The position numbers and the translations under genes are program-made. The notes beneath the pieces are model-generated. The model had not been told where the DNA came from, searched no databases, and worked only from the letters and a program-made list of their open reading frames with translations. A stretch of DNA of 64,000 nt, from assembly GCA_024236055.1 (NCBI GenBank), contig JACKLF010000001.1:558001-622000 (forward strand), read 5' to 3'. This document shows positions 43,425-52,130 of the stretch, one piece after another. Within the stretch, counting starts at the first letter, position 1. Each line of letters starts with the position of its first letter. Source of the stretch: Alphaproteobacteria bacterium (lineage in GTDB: Bacteria > Pseudomonadota > Alphaproteobacteria > Micropepsales > Micropepsaceae).

Positions 43425-44396
43425 CTACCAGCGGATCAGGGCGGCACCCCAGGTAAAGCCCCCGCCCATGGCTTCCAGCAGGACCAGGTCGCCCCGCTTG
43501 ATCCGCCCGTCGCGGACCGCGGTGCACAGCGCCAGCGGCACCGAGGCCGCCGAGGTGTTGCCATGCAGCGCCACGGTCGAAACCACGCGGGACGGGTCGA
43601 TATTCAGCTTGCGGGCGGTGCCGTCCAGGATGCGCTGGTTGGCCTGGTGGGGCACGAACCAGGCGATCTGGTCCACCGTCAGGCCGGCATCGTCCAGCGA
43701 GGCCTGGATGGCGGCGGCGATGTTGGTGACCGCGTGCTTGAAGACTTCCTTGCCCTGCATCTTCAGCTTGCCGGCCGTCTGGGTCTTGGAGACGCCGCCG
43801 TCCGTATAGAGCATGTCGTGCAGCCGACCGTCCGAGAACAGCTTGGCGTTCAGCACGCCCTGGTCGGCATTGCCGCCGGTGCCCTCATGGGCCTGCAGCA
43901 CCACCGCCCCGGCCCCGTCGCCGAACAGCACGCAGGTGCTGCGGTCGGTCCAGTCCAGCAGGCGCGACATGGTCTCGGCGCCGATCAGCAGGATGGTGCG
44001 CGCCGCGCCGGTGCGGATCAGGCTGTCGGCCAGCGCCAGGCCATAGATGAAGCCCGAACACACCGCCTGCACGTCAAAGGCCGCGCCGCGGCTCATGCCC
44101 AGGCGCGCCTGCACGATGGTGGCCGTAGCCGGAAAGCTTTCGTCGGGCGTGGTGGTGGCGCAGATCACCATGTCCAGTTCGCCGGCATCGATACCGGCAT
44201 CGGCCAGCGCCGCGCGCCCCGCCGCGACCGCCAGGTCCGATGTGGTTTCGCCGTCGCGGGCGATATGGCGCTGGCGGATGCCGGTGCGCTCGCGAATCCA
44301 TTCGTCGGACGTGTCGACCTTCTTGGCCAGGTCGTCATTGGTGACGATGTTGTCCGGCAGGAAGGCGCCGCAACCGATGATGCGTGCGCGTATCAC
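43425..44396 (-). CDS. fabH: 3-oxoacyl-ACP synthase III
   Basis: KAS III condenses acetyl-CoA with malonyl-ACP to start fatty acid synthesis. It has 323 residues. The catalytic triad is visible as Cys in FDVQAVCSGF, His in WFVPHQANQRIL and Asn in VALHGNTSAAS. The loop RTGIRQRHIA and the C-terminal LLEAMGGGFTWGAALIRW are diagnostic. The ATG overlaps the plsX stop by four bases (ATGA), indicating translational coupling. Confidence 0.97.
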   Translation of the reverse strand: MIRARIIGCGAFLPDNIVTNDDLAKKVDTSDEWIRERTGIRQRHIARDGETTSDLAVAAGRAALADAGIDAGELDMVICATTTPDESFPATATIVQARLGMSRGAAFDVQAVCSGFIYGLALADSLIRTGAARTILLIGAETMSRLLDWTDRSTCVLFGDGAGAVVLQAHEGTGGNADQGVLNAKLFSDGRLHDMLYTDGGVSKTQTAGKLKMQGKEVFKHAVTNIAAAIQASLDDAGLTVDQIAWFVPHQANQRILDGTARKLNIDPSRVVSTVALHGNTSAASVPLALCTAVRDGRIKRGDLVLLEAMGGGFTWGAALIRW

Positions 44397-45439
44397 AGTT
44401 CGGCGGCCCGGTCGCCGGCGGACTTGGCCGCGATGGACCGCCGGTCGGCGGTGATGCGGGCATTGATGTCGGCCTTGGCCATGTCGATCGCCATATCCAG
44501 CGCGCTGGCGAATCCCACCGCGTCGGTGCCACCATGGCTTTTCACCACCACACCGTTCAAGCCCAGGAATATGCCGCCATTGGACGCGCGCGGATCCAGC
44601 TTGCGGCGCAGCGCGTTCAGCGAGCCCGAGGCAATCACCGCGCCCAGCCGGCCCAGCATCGAACGGCGCAGCGACTGGCGCAGGAACTGGGCCACCAGCT
44701 TGGCGGTGCCTTCCGCGGTTTTCAGCGCGATATTGCCGGTGAAACCGTCGGTGACCACCACGTCCACCGTGCCCTTGGTGATGTCGTCGCCCTCGATGAA
44801 GCCGTGAAAGGCGATGGGCAGGTTGGAGCCGCGCAGGATCGCCGCAGCCCCTTTTACCGCGTCATTGCCCTTCTGCTCCTCGGAGCCGACATTGAGCAGT
44901 CCCACGCGCGGCCGCTCCAGCCCGAAGATGGCATGGGCGAAGGCCTCGCCCATCACCGCGAAGTCCACCAGCTGTTCGTCGGTCGCGGTGACGTTGGCGC
45001 CGCAATCGAGCACCACCGTCTGGCCCTTCAGTGTCGGCCAGATCGAGGCGATGGCGGGCCGCGCCACGCCTTCAATGATGCCCAGGTTGAACATCGACAC
45101 CGCCATCAGCGCGCCGGTATTGCCGGCGCTGACGGCAACGTTCGCCTCATCATTCTTCACACTCAGGATGGTGTGCCACATGGATGTGTCGCGGCCCCGG
45201 CGCAGCACATGGCTGGGCTTGTCCTCCATCGCCACGCGGCCGGGGGCATGACGCACGCTGACGCAATTCTTCAGGCGCGGGTGGCGTTCGACCAGCGCAT
45301 GCAGTTGCGCTTCATCGCCATGCAGCAGGAAGTGCACGCCGGGATGGCGCACGACAGTGCGCATCAGCGCGCTTACGACGACGCTGGGGCCGGCATCGCC
45401 GCCCATCGCATCGATCGAAACTGTCAGGGTGTGAGCCAC
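44393..45439 (-). CDS. plsX: Phosphate acyltransferase PlsX
   Basis: Acyl-ACP:phosphate transacylase, making acyl-phosphate for phospholipid synthesis. About 348 residues. The N-terminal LTVSIDAMGGDAGPSVVV, AVSAGNTGALM, VLDCGANVTATDEQLVDFAVMG and VVTDGFTGNIALKTAEG blocks are typical. Two GTG starts compete: 45445 and 45439. I prefer 45439 because AAAGG sits five bases before it. It lies between rpmF and fabH in the conserved rpmF-plsX-fabH operon. Confidence 0.96.
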   Translation of the reverse strand: MAHTLTVSIDAMGGDAGPSVVVSALMRTVVRHPGVHFLLHGDEAQLHALVERHPRLKNCVSVRHAPGRVAMEDKPSHVLRRGRDTSMWHTILSVKNDEANVAVSAGNTGALMAVSMFNLGIIEGVARPAIASIWPTLKGQTVVLDCGANVTATDEQLVDFAVMGEAFAHAIFGLERPRVGLLNVGSEEQKGNDAVKGAAAILRGSNLPIAFHGFIEGDDITKGTVDVVVTDGFTGNIALKTAEGTAKLVAQFLRQSLRRSMLGRLGAVIASGSLNALRRKLDPRASNGGIFLGLNGVVVKSHGGTDAVGFASALDMAIDMAKADINARITADRRSIAAKSAGDRAAEL

Positions 45440-45461
45440 ATCCACCTTTCAGGGAAAGGTG

Positions 45462-45641
45462 TCAGTTGCTGGCCTTGACGACCTCACGGTCCCCGTAATG
45501 GCCACAGGCGCCGCAGATGTGATGCGGGCGCTTGGGCTCGCCGCAATTGGGGCAGTCCCCATGGGCAGCGGCGGTCAGGGCGTGGTGCGACCGGCGCATG
45601 TTGCGGCGCGACGGCGAGGTTTTTCTCTTTGGGACCGCCAT
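45462..45641 (-). CDS. rpmF: 50S ribosomal protein L32
   Basis: A 59-residue protein translated on the minus strand: MAVPKRKTSPSRRNMRRSHH at the N-terminus, then the zinc-ribbon CPNCGEPKRPHHICGACGHYG and the end REVVKASN. Length and motifs are exactly those of L32. It sits 22 bases upstream of plsX and downstream of the DUF177 gene, the classic arrangement. It is short enough to be missed by size-limited gene calling. Confidence 0.97.
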   Translation of the reverse strand: MAVPKRKTSPSRRNMRRSHHALTAAAHGDCPNCGEPKRPHHICGACGHYGDREVVKASN

Positions 45642-45765
45642 GGCGGGAACACTCCTTCAGGCCCGGGCCGGAAATCCGGCGGGCAAAACAGGGGGCGTGG
45701 GTAGCAGGAAAGCCCCTGCGGTTTCAAGCCAAAAGCCGCCTGCCCGCCCCCGTCATTTTTCGGGC

Positions 45766-46314
45766 TCAGCCGGGCTTTTTCAGGCTTTTGAGCACGGCAA
45801 AGGGGTTCTGGCGGGCAGGCTCCCCCGCCTGTACGTCCGGGCTTTCGGGGACGAATTGGGCGCCCGTGGCCCGCGGATAGGGGTCCAGGGCCATGGAATA
45901 TTCCTCCAGAACCGGCCCGGCCAGGTCGTAATGCAGGTTCTCGATCTCCTCGGGCCCCTCCTCGGCGCCGGGGTCCAGCACCAGGTCGCCCCCACCCGAT
46001 TCGGGGCTGGCGCCGCGCCGCCGGGCGCCGACAAATTCCAGCTCCCGGCTGAAACGGCGCTCGATCCGCCCCGGAACCGGCTCCAGGCTGACCACGCAGG
46101 CCTGGGTCACGGCGGCAACGAGCTGGTAGGCGACCCGAAAGCGGGTGGGGCCCAGCTTGGCGATATCAGCGGTGACGGCGAATTCCTGGACTGAAAGGAC
46201 CTCGGACCAGGCGGCAATGGCTGCGCGCTGATCGGCATCGGCGGCAAAGTCCACCCGGTCCCCCGCATTGCCCAGACGGCCCAGATTGTAGGAATGGGTC
46301 AGCGGCGCGGTCAT
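45766..46314 (-). CDS. DUF177 (YceD-like) protein
   Basis: A 182-residue protein of the DUF177/YceD family, linked genetically with 23S rRNA processing or ribosome assembly in other bacteria. It shows the family ending VLEEYSMALDPYPRATG...NPFAVLKSLKK and the acidic middle. The position upstream of rpmF is conserved across bacteria. Its ATG overlaps the stop of the upstream chaperone gene (ATGA). Function inferred from neighbours and family only. Confidence 0.88.
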   Translation of the reverse strand: MTAPLTHSYNLGRLGNAGDRVDFAADADQRAAIAAWSEVLSVQEFAVTADIAKLGPTRFRVAYQLVAAVTQACVVSLEPVPGRIERRFSRELEFVGARRRGASPESGGGDLVLDPGAEEGPEEIENLHYDLAGPVLEEYSMALDPYPRATGAQFVPESPDVQAGEPARQNPFAVLKSLKKPG

Positions 46315-46841
46315 GGCACCGCCCCTTGCAGCCCCATGACCGGAAGCGGCCCAAAATCCAGCGTTTCGGGCAGCCCGGCCGCCAGATGGCCCGGCGCCGC
46401 CAGGACATAATCGGCCATGGCCAGAGCCCGGCCGTCCACCGCCGCCCCGCGATAAAGGTTGCGCGCCAGCGCCCGGGCCAGGGCGTCGCGGTCCTGCCCG
46501 GCCTCTTCATAGGCCCCCATGCGGCCGAAAAAGGCGTTGGCAAAGGCCTTCATCTTGCGGCCCAGGCCCATGTCCCCGGCGCCCTGCTCGCGCATCGCCT
46601 CGTCAAAGCCCACAAAGACCGCGTCGGTCAGGCCCTGGGCGGCCTGGCCCATATCCGCGGCCCGCAGGGCCGACAGCGCCATCCAGGCATGCAGCACCAC
46701 CAGATCGAAGCGCCCGTCGATGCTGTCCGCGGTTCCCAGATCCCGGTAAAACACCGGCTGGCGGGCCCGCACCACCAGCGCGTCATAAAGGCGGGCGCCA
46801 TCACGCTTGCGCGCGGCTGATTTCCTGAGCAAATTCAACAT
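46311..46841 (-). CDS. Ubiquinol-cytochrome c chaperone family protein
   Basis: A 176-residue member of the CBP3/UQCC1-type family that assists assembly of cytochrome bc1. Recognisable are ARLYDALVVRARQPVFYRDLGTADSIDGRFDLVVLHAWM and the MGLGRKMKAFANAFFGRMGAYEEA helix region. It is the first gene of the minus-strand DUF177-rpmF-plsX-fabH unit and is divergent from bamE, as in many alphaproteobacteria. Confidence 0.9.
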   Translation of the reverse strand: MLNLLRKSAARKRDGARLYDALVVRARQPVFYRDLGTADSIDGRFDLVVLHAWMALSALRAADMGQAAQGLTDAVFVGFDEAMREQGAGDMGLGRKMKAFANAFFGRMGAYEEAGQDRDALARALARNLYRGAAVDGRALAMADYVLAAPGHLAAGLPETLDFGPLPVMGLQGAVP

Positions 46842-46943
46842 TCAACTGTTCAACATTTAGGGTTTCCCGGACCGGCGGGGCTTGCCTTGCCGGCCGCCTG
46901 AGGTTAGCACACCAGCCGGAGCGGGGGCGTCAAGGTCGAAGTG

Positions 46944-47429
46944 ATGAAAACGTCCAAACTTGTCCTGACCGCCGCGGGGTTCGCCGCCGCCATCCTGCTG
47001 TTCGCCTGCACCCCCATTGTCAGCCAGCGCGGCTATCTGGGCGACGCGCAGACCGAAGCCTCGATCAAGCCGGGCACCGACACCGAGACCACGGTGCAGG
47101 AACGGCTGGGCTATCCCTCGACCACCGCGCCGTTCGGCAATGACGTCTGGTATTACATCTCTTCCACCGAAAAGCAGGTGGCCTTCTTCCACCCCACCGT
47201 GCTGCGCCGACAGATCCTGGCGGTCTATTTCGACAAGCAGAACCGGGTGACGGGCCTGCGCCATTACGGGCTGGAGGACGGCCATGTGATCGCGTTCGAG
47301 TCGCGCGAGACACCGGCGCGCGGCCGCGAGCTGACCTTCCTGCAGCAGCTGCTGAACGCCACGCCCGGTACCCAGGCCACGCCCATCCAGCAGGTCAATC
47401 CCGGCAACGGCGGCGGACCCATTCCCTGA
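46944..47429 (+). CDS. bamE: Outer membrane assembly lipoprotein BamE (SmpA/OmlA)
   Basis: Small lipoprotein of the beta-barrel assembly machine, 161 residues. The signal MKTSKLVLTAAGFAAAILLFAC ends in a lipobox-like LFAC. The BamE fold is seen in IKPGTDTETTVQERLGYPSTTAPFGNDVWYYIS and AVYFDKQNRV. ATG 46944 is preceded by AAGG with eight-base spacing, better than GTG 46941. A C-terminal Gly/Pro-rich tail extends beyond the core. It is divergent from the chaperone gene across 102 bases. Confidence 0.93.
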   Translation: MKTSKLVLTAAGFAAAILLFACTPIVSQRGYLGDAQTEASIKPGTDTETTVQERLGYPSTTAPFGNDVWYYISSTEKQVAFFHPTVLRRQILAVYFDKQNRVTGLRHYGLEDGHVIAFESRETPARGRELTFLQQLLNATPGTQATPIQQVNPGNGGGPIP

Positions 47430-47432
47430 TCA

Positions 47433-47454
47433 CGTTCGGCGATCAGCCCGAACG
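47433..47454. terminator. Short hairpin between convergent bamE and amidohydrolase genes
   Basis: CGTTCGG pairs with CCGAACG around an eight-base loop, just past the bamE stop and overlapping the last codons of the convergent amidohydrolase. No T run follows on either strand, so termination is only suggested by position. Confidence 0.4.
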
Positions 47455-48951
47455 CGCCGGATTGACATAGCCGTAGCGCAGATTGCTGGGATTGGCCCCG
47501 GCCTTGTCGTAGTCGCGCTTGGCCATGGCATAGCGGTCGCCCGCGATCGCCATCGCCGCCTTCGGCTTGTCGATGCCATAGAGCCGCGCATTGTTGTCGG
47601 CGAAGATCGCCGTCTTCACCGGGCCATCCGCCGCGCCCAGCGGCGCGAAGCCGTGACGGCGGCGCATGTCCTCGGGAATTTCCAGCCGGCGCAGGCCCTC
47701 GATCTGCCATTGCGGCGATCCCGTCCACAGCGCGTCGGTGCCCCAGGTGACGCGATCGGTGCCCAGACCCCTCAGCAATATCCCCATCAGCGCGGCACAG
47801 ACCTTGGGCTGGGCCACCAGCGTCATGGCGAACAGCTGGCCCAGATCGCCATAGACATTCTTCACGCCGTACTTTGCGGGAATATCGGCCAGGTCGCTGG
47901 TCCAGGCGATGCGCCCGGTCTTTTCGAACTCCGCCAGCGCCACCGCCGGATCGCCGCCGACATGGCGATAGGCGGAGTGATAGATGATGAAATTCAGCTG
48001 CGGCCAGTCTTTCGCCGCCTGCCCCACATCGTCGACACCGGCATAAGCCGTCAGGTTGGGAAAGCGTGCCTCGGTCGAAGGCGGGAACAGCCCCTTGTGC
48101 ACGCAGACATTGCGGATGCCCGCCTTGAGCATTTTCTCATAGCCGCGATAGGCGACCTTTTCATCGTCCATGCGCCAGGGATAGCGCGCCAGGTCCTTGT
48201 GGGTGTTGTCGCCCACCGTATAGCCCTTCATGGAGTCGGGCTTGAGCGCGATCGCCGCATCCAGCTCCTCCAGCCAGCCGGGGCGGCCGGGCGTGAAGAT
48301 GGCGTGCGCCAGAAGGCGCTGGCTGCCGGCCTCCCGGTTCACCCGCGCGCGCGCCTGCGCCATCTGGGCATTGGTGAGAAACCAGTCCTCGCGGATCTCG
48401 GACGGGGCCGAGGAGATCAGCGCGATCTTGGTGTCGCTATCGAGGAACATCTCCTTCTTGTAGTTGTCGAACTTCAGGTCCGCGATCGTCTGTTCCTTGC
48501 CGGACAGTTGCTTGTTCCAGCCGGTGCGGCCCACAGATTCCCGCATGGCCACGAAGCCCAGCAGCCGCGTGTCGTCGCGCAGGAAATGGGTGTGCATGTC
48601 CATGATGAACTGGTCTTTCAGCGACGCCGCACGGGCGTCGGCGGCGTCGGGCGTCGCCGCCTCGGCGGGCGTGGCATCGAACACCCCGCCATAGACCTCG
48701 TTCATCGCGACAAAGGCCGCCGCCATGCCGGACGCGGTCTGGAAAAAGCGGCGGCGGTCCAGGCCGCGCCGTGTTCCCAGTTCGTCGGCCATCGCCAGCA
48801 TCCGGGCCTCGACCTGGCGCTGCTTTTCATTCTGCGGCGCGGGAAGATACTCGTCGCTGGAGACGGGCTGGGTTGGAATGGGCGTGGCGTGCGGACAATG
48901 TTCGGCGGGCGTCAGGCCGGACAGTTCGTCCGGGGTGAGCAATCCGGTCAT
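47443..48951 (-). CDS. Amidohydrolase-family protein with internal twin-arginine motif
   Basis: A 502-residue metal-dependent hydrolase of the amidohydrolase-2 type. The metal HxH is in FIMDMHTHF; later candidate ligands are in FIIYHSAYRH and the Asp of VTWGTDALW. A twin-arginine segment DRRRFFQTASGMAAAFVAMN occurs at about residues 65-85, after a hydrophilic N-terminal extension. The strong AGGAG before ATG 48951 supports the long start; ATG at residue 51 with GAGG is the alternative that would put the signal near the N-terminus. It is monocistronic between bamE and hppA. The substrate is unknown; decarboxylase or hydrolase activity are both possible in this fold. Confidence 0.85.
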   Translation of the reverse strand: MTGLLTPDELSGLTPAEHCPHATPIPTQPVSSDEYLPAPQNEKQRQVEARMLAMADELGTRRGLDRRRFFQTASGMAAAFVAMNEVYGGVFDATPAEAATPDAADARAASLKDQFIMDMHTHFLRDDTRLLGFVAMRESVGRTGWNKQLSGKEQTIADLKFDNYKKEMFLDSDTKIALISSAPSEIREDWFLTNAQMAQARARVNREAGSQRLLAHAIFTPGRPGWLEELDAAIALKPDSMKGYTVGDNTHKDLARYPWRMDDEKVAYRGYEKMLKAGIRNVCVHKGLFPPSTEARFPNLTAYAGVDDVGQAAKDWPQLNFIIYHSAYRHVGGDPAVALAEFEKTGRIAWTSDLADIPAKYGVKNVYGDLGQLFAMTLVAQPKVCAALMGILLRGLGTDRVTWGTDALWTGSPQWQIEGLRRLEIPEDMRRRHGFAPLGAADGPVKTAIFADNNARLYGIDKPKAAMAIAGDRYAMAKRDYDKAGANPSNLRYGYVNPARSG

Positions 48952-49151
48952 GGCGGTGCTCCTGCTTGCGAGGGCGCCATGAACGATAGTTCATGTTGCC
49001 CCGCCCCGCCACGAAAACCGGAAAGGAAAAAGGCGCGGAGCATAACCCCGCGCCCCTCTTTTTCACCCCCTCCGGCCTTCGCAACTTTGCTTGATGCGCG
49101 GCATGTCTGGATGCTGCGCGTTGCTACGTTCGCACGCTGTCGCTGCTCACC

Positions 49152-49187
49152 CTCCCCCTCCCATGCGCTGCCGCGCAGGAGGGGGAG
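49152..49187. repeat. Long G/C hairpin downstream of hppA
   Basis: CTCCCCCTCC pairs perfectly with GGAGGGGGAG, and inside it TGCGC pairs with GCGCA around TGCC. It lies 21 bases past the hppA stop on the minus strand. It has the same nested architecture as the palindromes at 2983-3011 and 53169-53203. It may terminate hppA, although no clear T run follows. Confidence 0.65.
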
Positions 49188-49207
49188 CGGGGCCTGTGCC
49201 GTATCAA

Positions 49208-51331
49208 CTAGCCAAGATGCGCCAGCGTGGCGAGCAGCAGCAGCGCCACGATATTGGTGATCTTGATCATCGGGTTGACGGCGGGACCGGCGGTGTCTTT
49301 GTAGGGATCGCCGACCGTGTCGCCCGTCACCGCGGCCTTGTGGGCATCACTGCCCTTGCCGCCGTGATTGCCGTCCTCGATGAACTTCTTGGCATTGTCC
49401 CAGGCGCCGCCGCCGCTGGTCATCGAAATGGCGACGAACAGGCCGGTGACGATCACCCCCATCAGCATGGCGCCCAGCGCGTTGAAGGCGCTGGTCTTGC
49501 CCGCCACCATCGTGACGATCACGAACAGGGCGATGGGCGAGAAGACCGGCAGGATCGAGGGCACGACCATTTCCTTGATCGCGGCCTTGGTCAGAAGGTC
49601 CACGGCGCGGGCATAGTTGGGCTTCTGGGTGCCCTGCATGATGCCCGGCATTTCGCGGAACTGCTTGCGCACCTCCTCGACCACCGAAGCGGCAGCACGG
49701 CCCACCGCCGTCATGGCGATGCCGCCGAACAGGTAGGGCAGCATGCCGCCAAAGAACAGGCCGACGACAACCCAGGGATCGGCCAGGCTGAAGGACGGCA
49801 GTTCGATGCCGGCAAAGAAGCCCGAGCCCTGCTCCACGAAGTGCTTGAGGTCCTGGGTATAGGCCGCGAACAGCACCAGCGCGCCAAGACCGGCCGAACC
49901 GATGGCATAGCCCTTGGTCACCGCCTTGGTGGTGTTGCCCACCGCGTCCAGCGCGTCGGTGGTCTTGCGGACATCGCCTTCCAGCCCGCTCATCTCGGCA
50001 ATGCCGCCGGCATTGTCGGTCACCGGTCCGAAGGCGTCCAGCGCCACGATCATGCCCGCCAGCGACAGCATGGTCGACACCGCGATGGCGATGCCGAACA
50101 GGCCCGCCAGCAGATAGGTGATGACAATGCCGACGCAGATCACGATGGCGGGAAGCGCGGTGGATTCCATCGACACCGCCAGGCCCTGGATCACGTTGGT
50201 GCCGTGCCCGGTGACCGAGGACTGGGCGATCACCTTCACCGGCCGGTAGTTGGTGCCGGTATAATATTCGGTGATCACGATCAGCGCCGCGGTGACGGCC
50301 AGGCCGACCACACCGCACCAGAACAGCGTCATGCCGGTAAAGCTGGTCGCGCCGATTTCCAGCACGCTGTCCATGCCGATCATGGCATTGGTCAGCGGCC
50401 ACAGCCCGATCAGCGACAGGATCACCGTGGCGATCACGCCCTTGTAAAGCGCGCCCATGATCGATCCGCCCGAACCCAGGCGCACGAAGAAGGTGCCGAT
50501 GATCGAGGTAACGATCGAAAGCCCGGCGATCGCCAGCGGATAGAGCATCAGCTGGCTTTTCATCTCGCCGGTGAAATAGATCGAGGCCAGCACCATGGTG
50601 GCCACGGTGGTCACCGCGAAAGTCTCGAACAGGTCGGCCGCCATGCCGGCGCAGTCGCCGACATTGTCGCCCACATTGTCGGCGATGGTGGCGGGGTTGC
50701 GCGGATCGTCTTCGGGAATGCCCGCCTCGACCTTGCCCACCATGTCGCCGCCAACGTCGGCGCCCTTGGTGAAGATGCCGCCGCCCAGACGCGCGAAGAT
50801 CGAGATCAGCGACGCGCCAAAGCCCAGGCCGACAAGACTGTCGGTGATCATGCGGCCCTGCTCGGGATCCTCAAGCGAAAGCCCCAGGCAGGTGGTGAGG
50901 AAGAAGAAGTATCCGGCCACGGCCAGAAGGCCCAGGCCGACCACCAGCATGCCGGTGACCGCGCCGGAGCGGAACGCCACCGACAGGCCCGACGCCAGGC
51001 CGGAGCGCGCCGCTTCGGCGGTGCGCACATTGGCGCGCACGCTGACATACATGCCGATATAACCGGCCGCGCCCGACAGCGCCGCGCCCAGCAGGAAGCC
51101 GACGCCCACCTGCCAGCCCAGGAACACACAGGCCAGCACGAAAATCACCGCGCCGACGATGGCGATGGTCGTGTACTGGCGATTGAGGTAGGCCGCCGCG
51201 CCTTCCTGAATCGCGGCGGCAATTTCCTGCATCCTTTCGTTGCCGGCCGGCAGGCCCAGCACCGACTTGATGGTCCACAGGCCATACAGCAGCGCCAGCA
51301 CGCCGCAGGCCAGAATGATATAGAGTTCCAT
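49208..51331 (-). CDS. hppA: Membrane H+-translocating pyrophosphatase, K+-independent type
   Basis: Integral-membrane proton pump driven by pyrophosphate hydrolysis, 707 residues and about 16 helices. The pyrophosphate-binding motifs GGGIFTKGADVGGDMVGKVE, DNVGDNVGDCAGM and the C-terminal TGDTVGDPYKDTAGPAVNP are intact. In GNTTKAVTKGYAIGSA the Lys after TT is the residue found in K+-independent pumps (Ala in K+-dependent ones). It would energise the membrane and remove pyrophosphate alongside ppa at 1.2 kb. The position downstream of thiL is the standard alphaproteobacterial order. Confidence 0.97.
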   Translation of the reverse strand: MELYIILACGVLALLYGLWTIKSVLGLPAGNERMQEIAAAIQEGAAAYLNRQYTTIAIVGAVIFVLACVFLGWQVGVGFLLGAALSGAAGYIGMYVSVRANVRTAEAARSGLASGLSVAFRSGAVTGMLVVGLGLLAVAGYFFFLTTCLGLSLEDPEQGRMITDSLVGLGFGASLISIFARLGGGIFTKGADVGGDMVGKVEAGIPEDDPRNPATIADNVGDNVGDCAGMAADLFETFAVTTVATMVLASIYFTGEMKSQLMLYPLAIAGLSIVTSIIGTFFVRLGSGGSIMGALYKGVIATVILSLIGLWPLTNAMIGMDSVLEIGATSFTGMTLFWCGVVGLAVTAALIVITEYYTGTNYRPVKVIAQSSVTGHGTNVIQGLAVSMESTALPAIVICVGIVITYLLAGLFGIAIAVSTMLSLAGMIVALDAFGPVTDNAGGIAEMSGLEGDVRKTTDALDAVGNTTKAVTKGYAIGSAGLGALVLFAAYTQDLKHFVEQGSGFFAGIELPSFSLADPWVVVGLFFGGMLPYLFGGIAMTAVGRAAASVVEEVRKQFREMPGIMQGTQKPNYARAVDLLTKAAIKEMVVPSILPVFSPIALFVIVTMVAGKTSAFNALGAMLMGVIVTGLFVAISMTSGGGAWDNAKKFIEDGNHGGKGSDAHKAAVTGDTVGDPYKDTAGPAVNPMIKITNIVALLLLATLAHLG

Positions 51332-51555
51332 GCGTATCCCCTTATCCGAACCCGGAGAGCCCCCCGAGCATGCTTATGTGCGGGTCGGGGCCGGTCCGAT
51401 GGCGCGAGCCGTGGGAACCGGCGTACCGATCCCCATGGCCGGGGCCGTATCCTGGAGTCCGGTACGGCGCGCCGCTTCAAGGGCAGCGCGAGAGTGCCAA
51501 AAGGCACCCGCTCAGGCAACCGTCGGAAAAGGCAAATATTTCAAACAGTTTGATG

Positions 51556-52077
51556 TCAGCCGCAGCGGGGCTTTTCGGGCGCGGCCGCCTGCCCATGCGA
51601 ATCCGCGGCCTCGGCCGAGGTGCGGGCCTGCGGGCTGTTGGACTTGAGGGGCGACATCTGGACGGTACAGACCGTGATGGTCTTGACCTGGTCCTTGCCC
51701 ATCACCTTGCGCGCATCGGCCAGCAGGCGCGCTTCCAGGGCGGGAATGTCGACCGCATCGGGCGTCTTTTCGCCGGTGACCTGGCCGGCATTCACATCGC
51801 GGACAAATGCGTCCTGGATGAAGGGGATCTTGTCACGTACCGCGAGCACCGCACCCGCCGACGTCGCCGTCAGCCGGGTGGAGATATAGGCATAGCCGGT
51901 CAGCTTGCCGGCCTCGTCGGTGACGGGCGCCATCAGGAAGGGCATCTCGACATTGGTGCCCGGCGCGCCGGCCTTGGCGGCTTCGCCATGACCGCCGCCG
52001 CCATGGCCGCCCTCTTCCGCCGCAAGGGCCAGCAGGGCGCCAATCGCCAGACACAGAAGCAGGGCCGTGCGTTTCAT
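51556..52077 (-). CDS. Exported protein of unknown function between thiL and hppA
   Basis: A 173-residue protein with signal peptide MKRTALLLCLAIGALLALA, then a His/Gly-rich patch (EEGGHGGGGHGE). A conserved-looking domain follows (TGYAYISTRLTATS, VRDKIPFIQDAFVRDVNA, DIPALEARLLADARKVMG) and then a polar tail. The domain has a faint FliL-like character (periplasmic domain made of a strand and a helix with a conserved RDxI), but I cannot assign it firmly. The thiL-this-hppA order recurs in the class. The His-rich patch might bind metal. A possible CtrA-like site lies just upstream. Confidence 0.7.
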   Translation of the reverse strand: MKRTALLLCLAIGALLALAAEEGGHGGGGHGEAAKAGAPGTNVEMPFLMAPVTDEAGKLTGYAYISTRLTATSAGAVLAVRDKIPFIQDAFVRDVNAGQVTGEKTPDAVDIPALEARLLADARKVMGKDQVKTITVCTVQMSPLKSNSPQARTSAEAADSHGQAAAPEKPRCG

Positions 52078-52100
52078 GCGCCAAGCCTCCCAGATCGGGG

Positions 52101-52115
52101 TTAGGGATTGGTTAA
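52101..52115 (-). promoter_or_regulatory. Possible CtrA-like box upstream of the exported protein gene
   Basis: TTAG-N7-TTAA (plus-strand reading), one mismatch from the CtrA consensus TTAA-N7-TTAA, 24 bases before the start codon at 52077. A single near-match can occur by chance. No other sites in the window were checked systematically. Confidence 0.25.
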
Positions 52116-52130
52116 CCCTCGAAACCGGGC

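Noticed and set aside
49091..51553. 820-codon plus-strand open frame opposite hppA
   Set aside because: Antisense shadow of a conserved membrane pump. Composition is His/Asp/Arg-rich and resembles other shadows.
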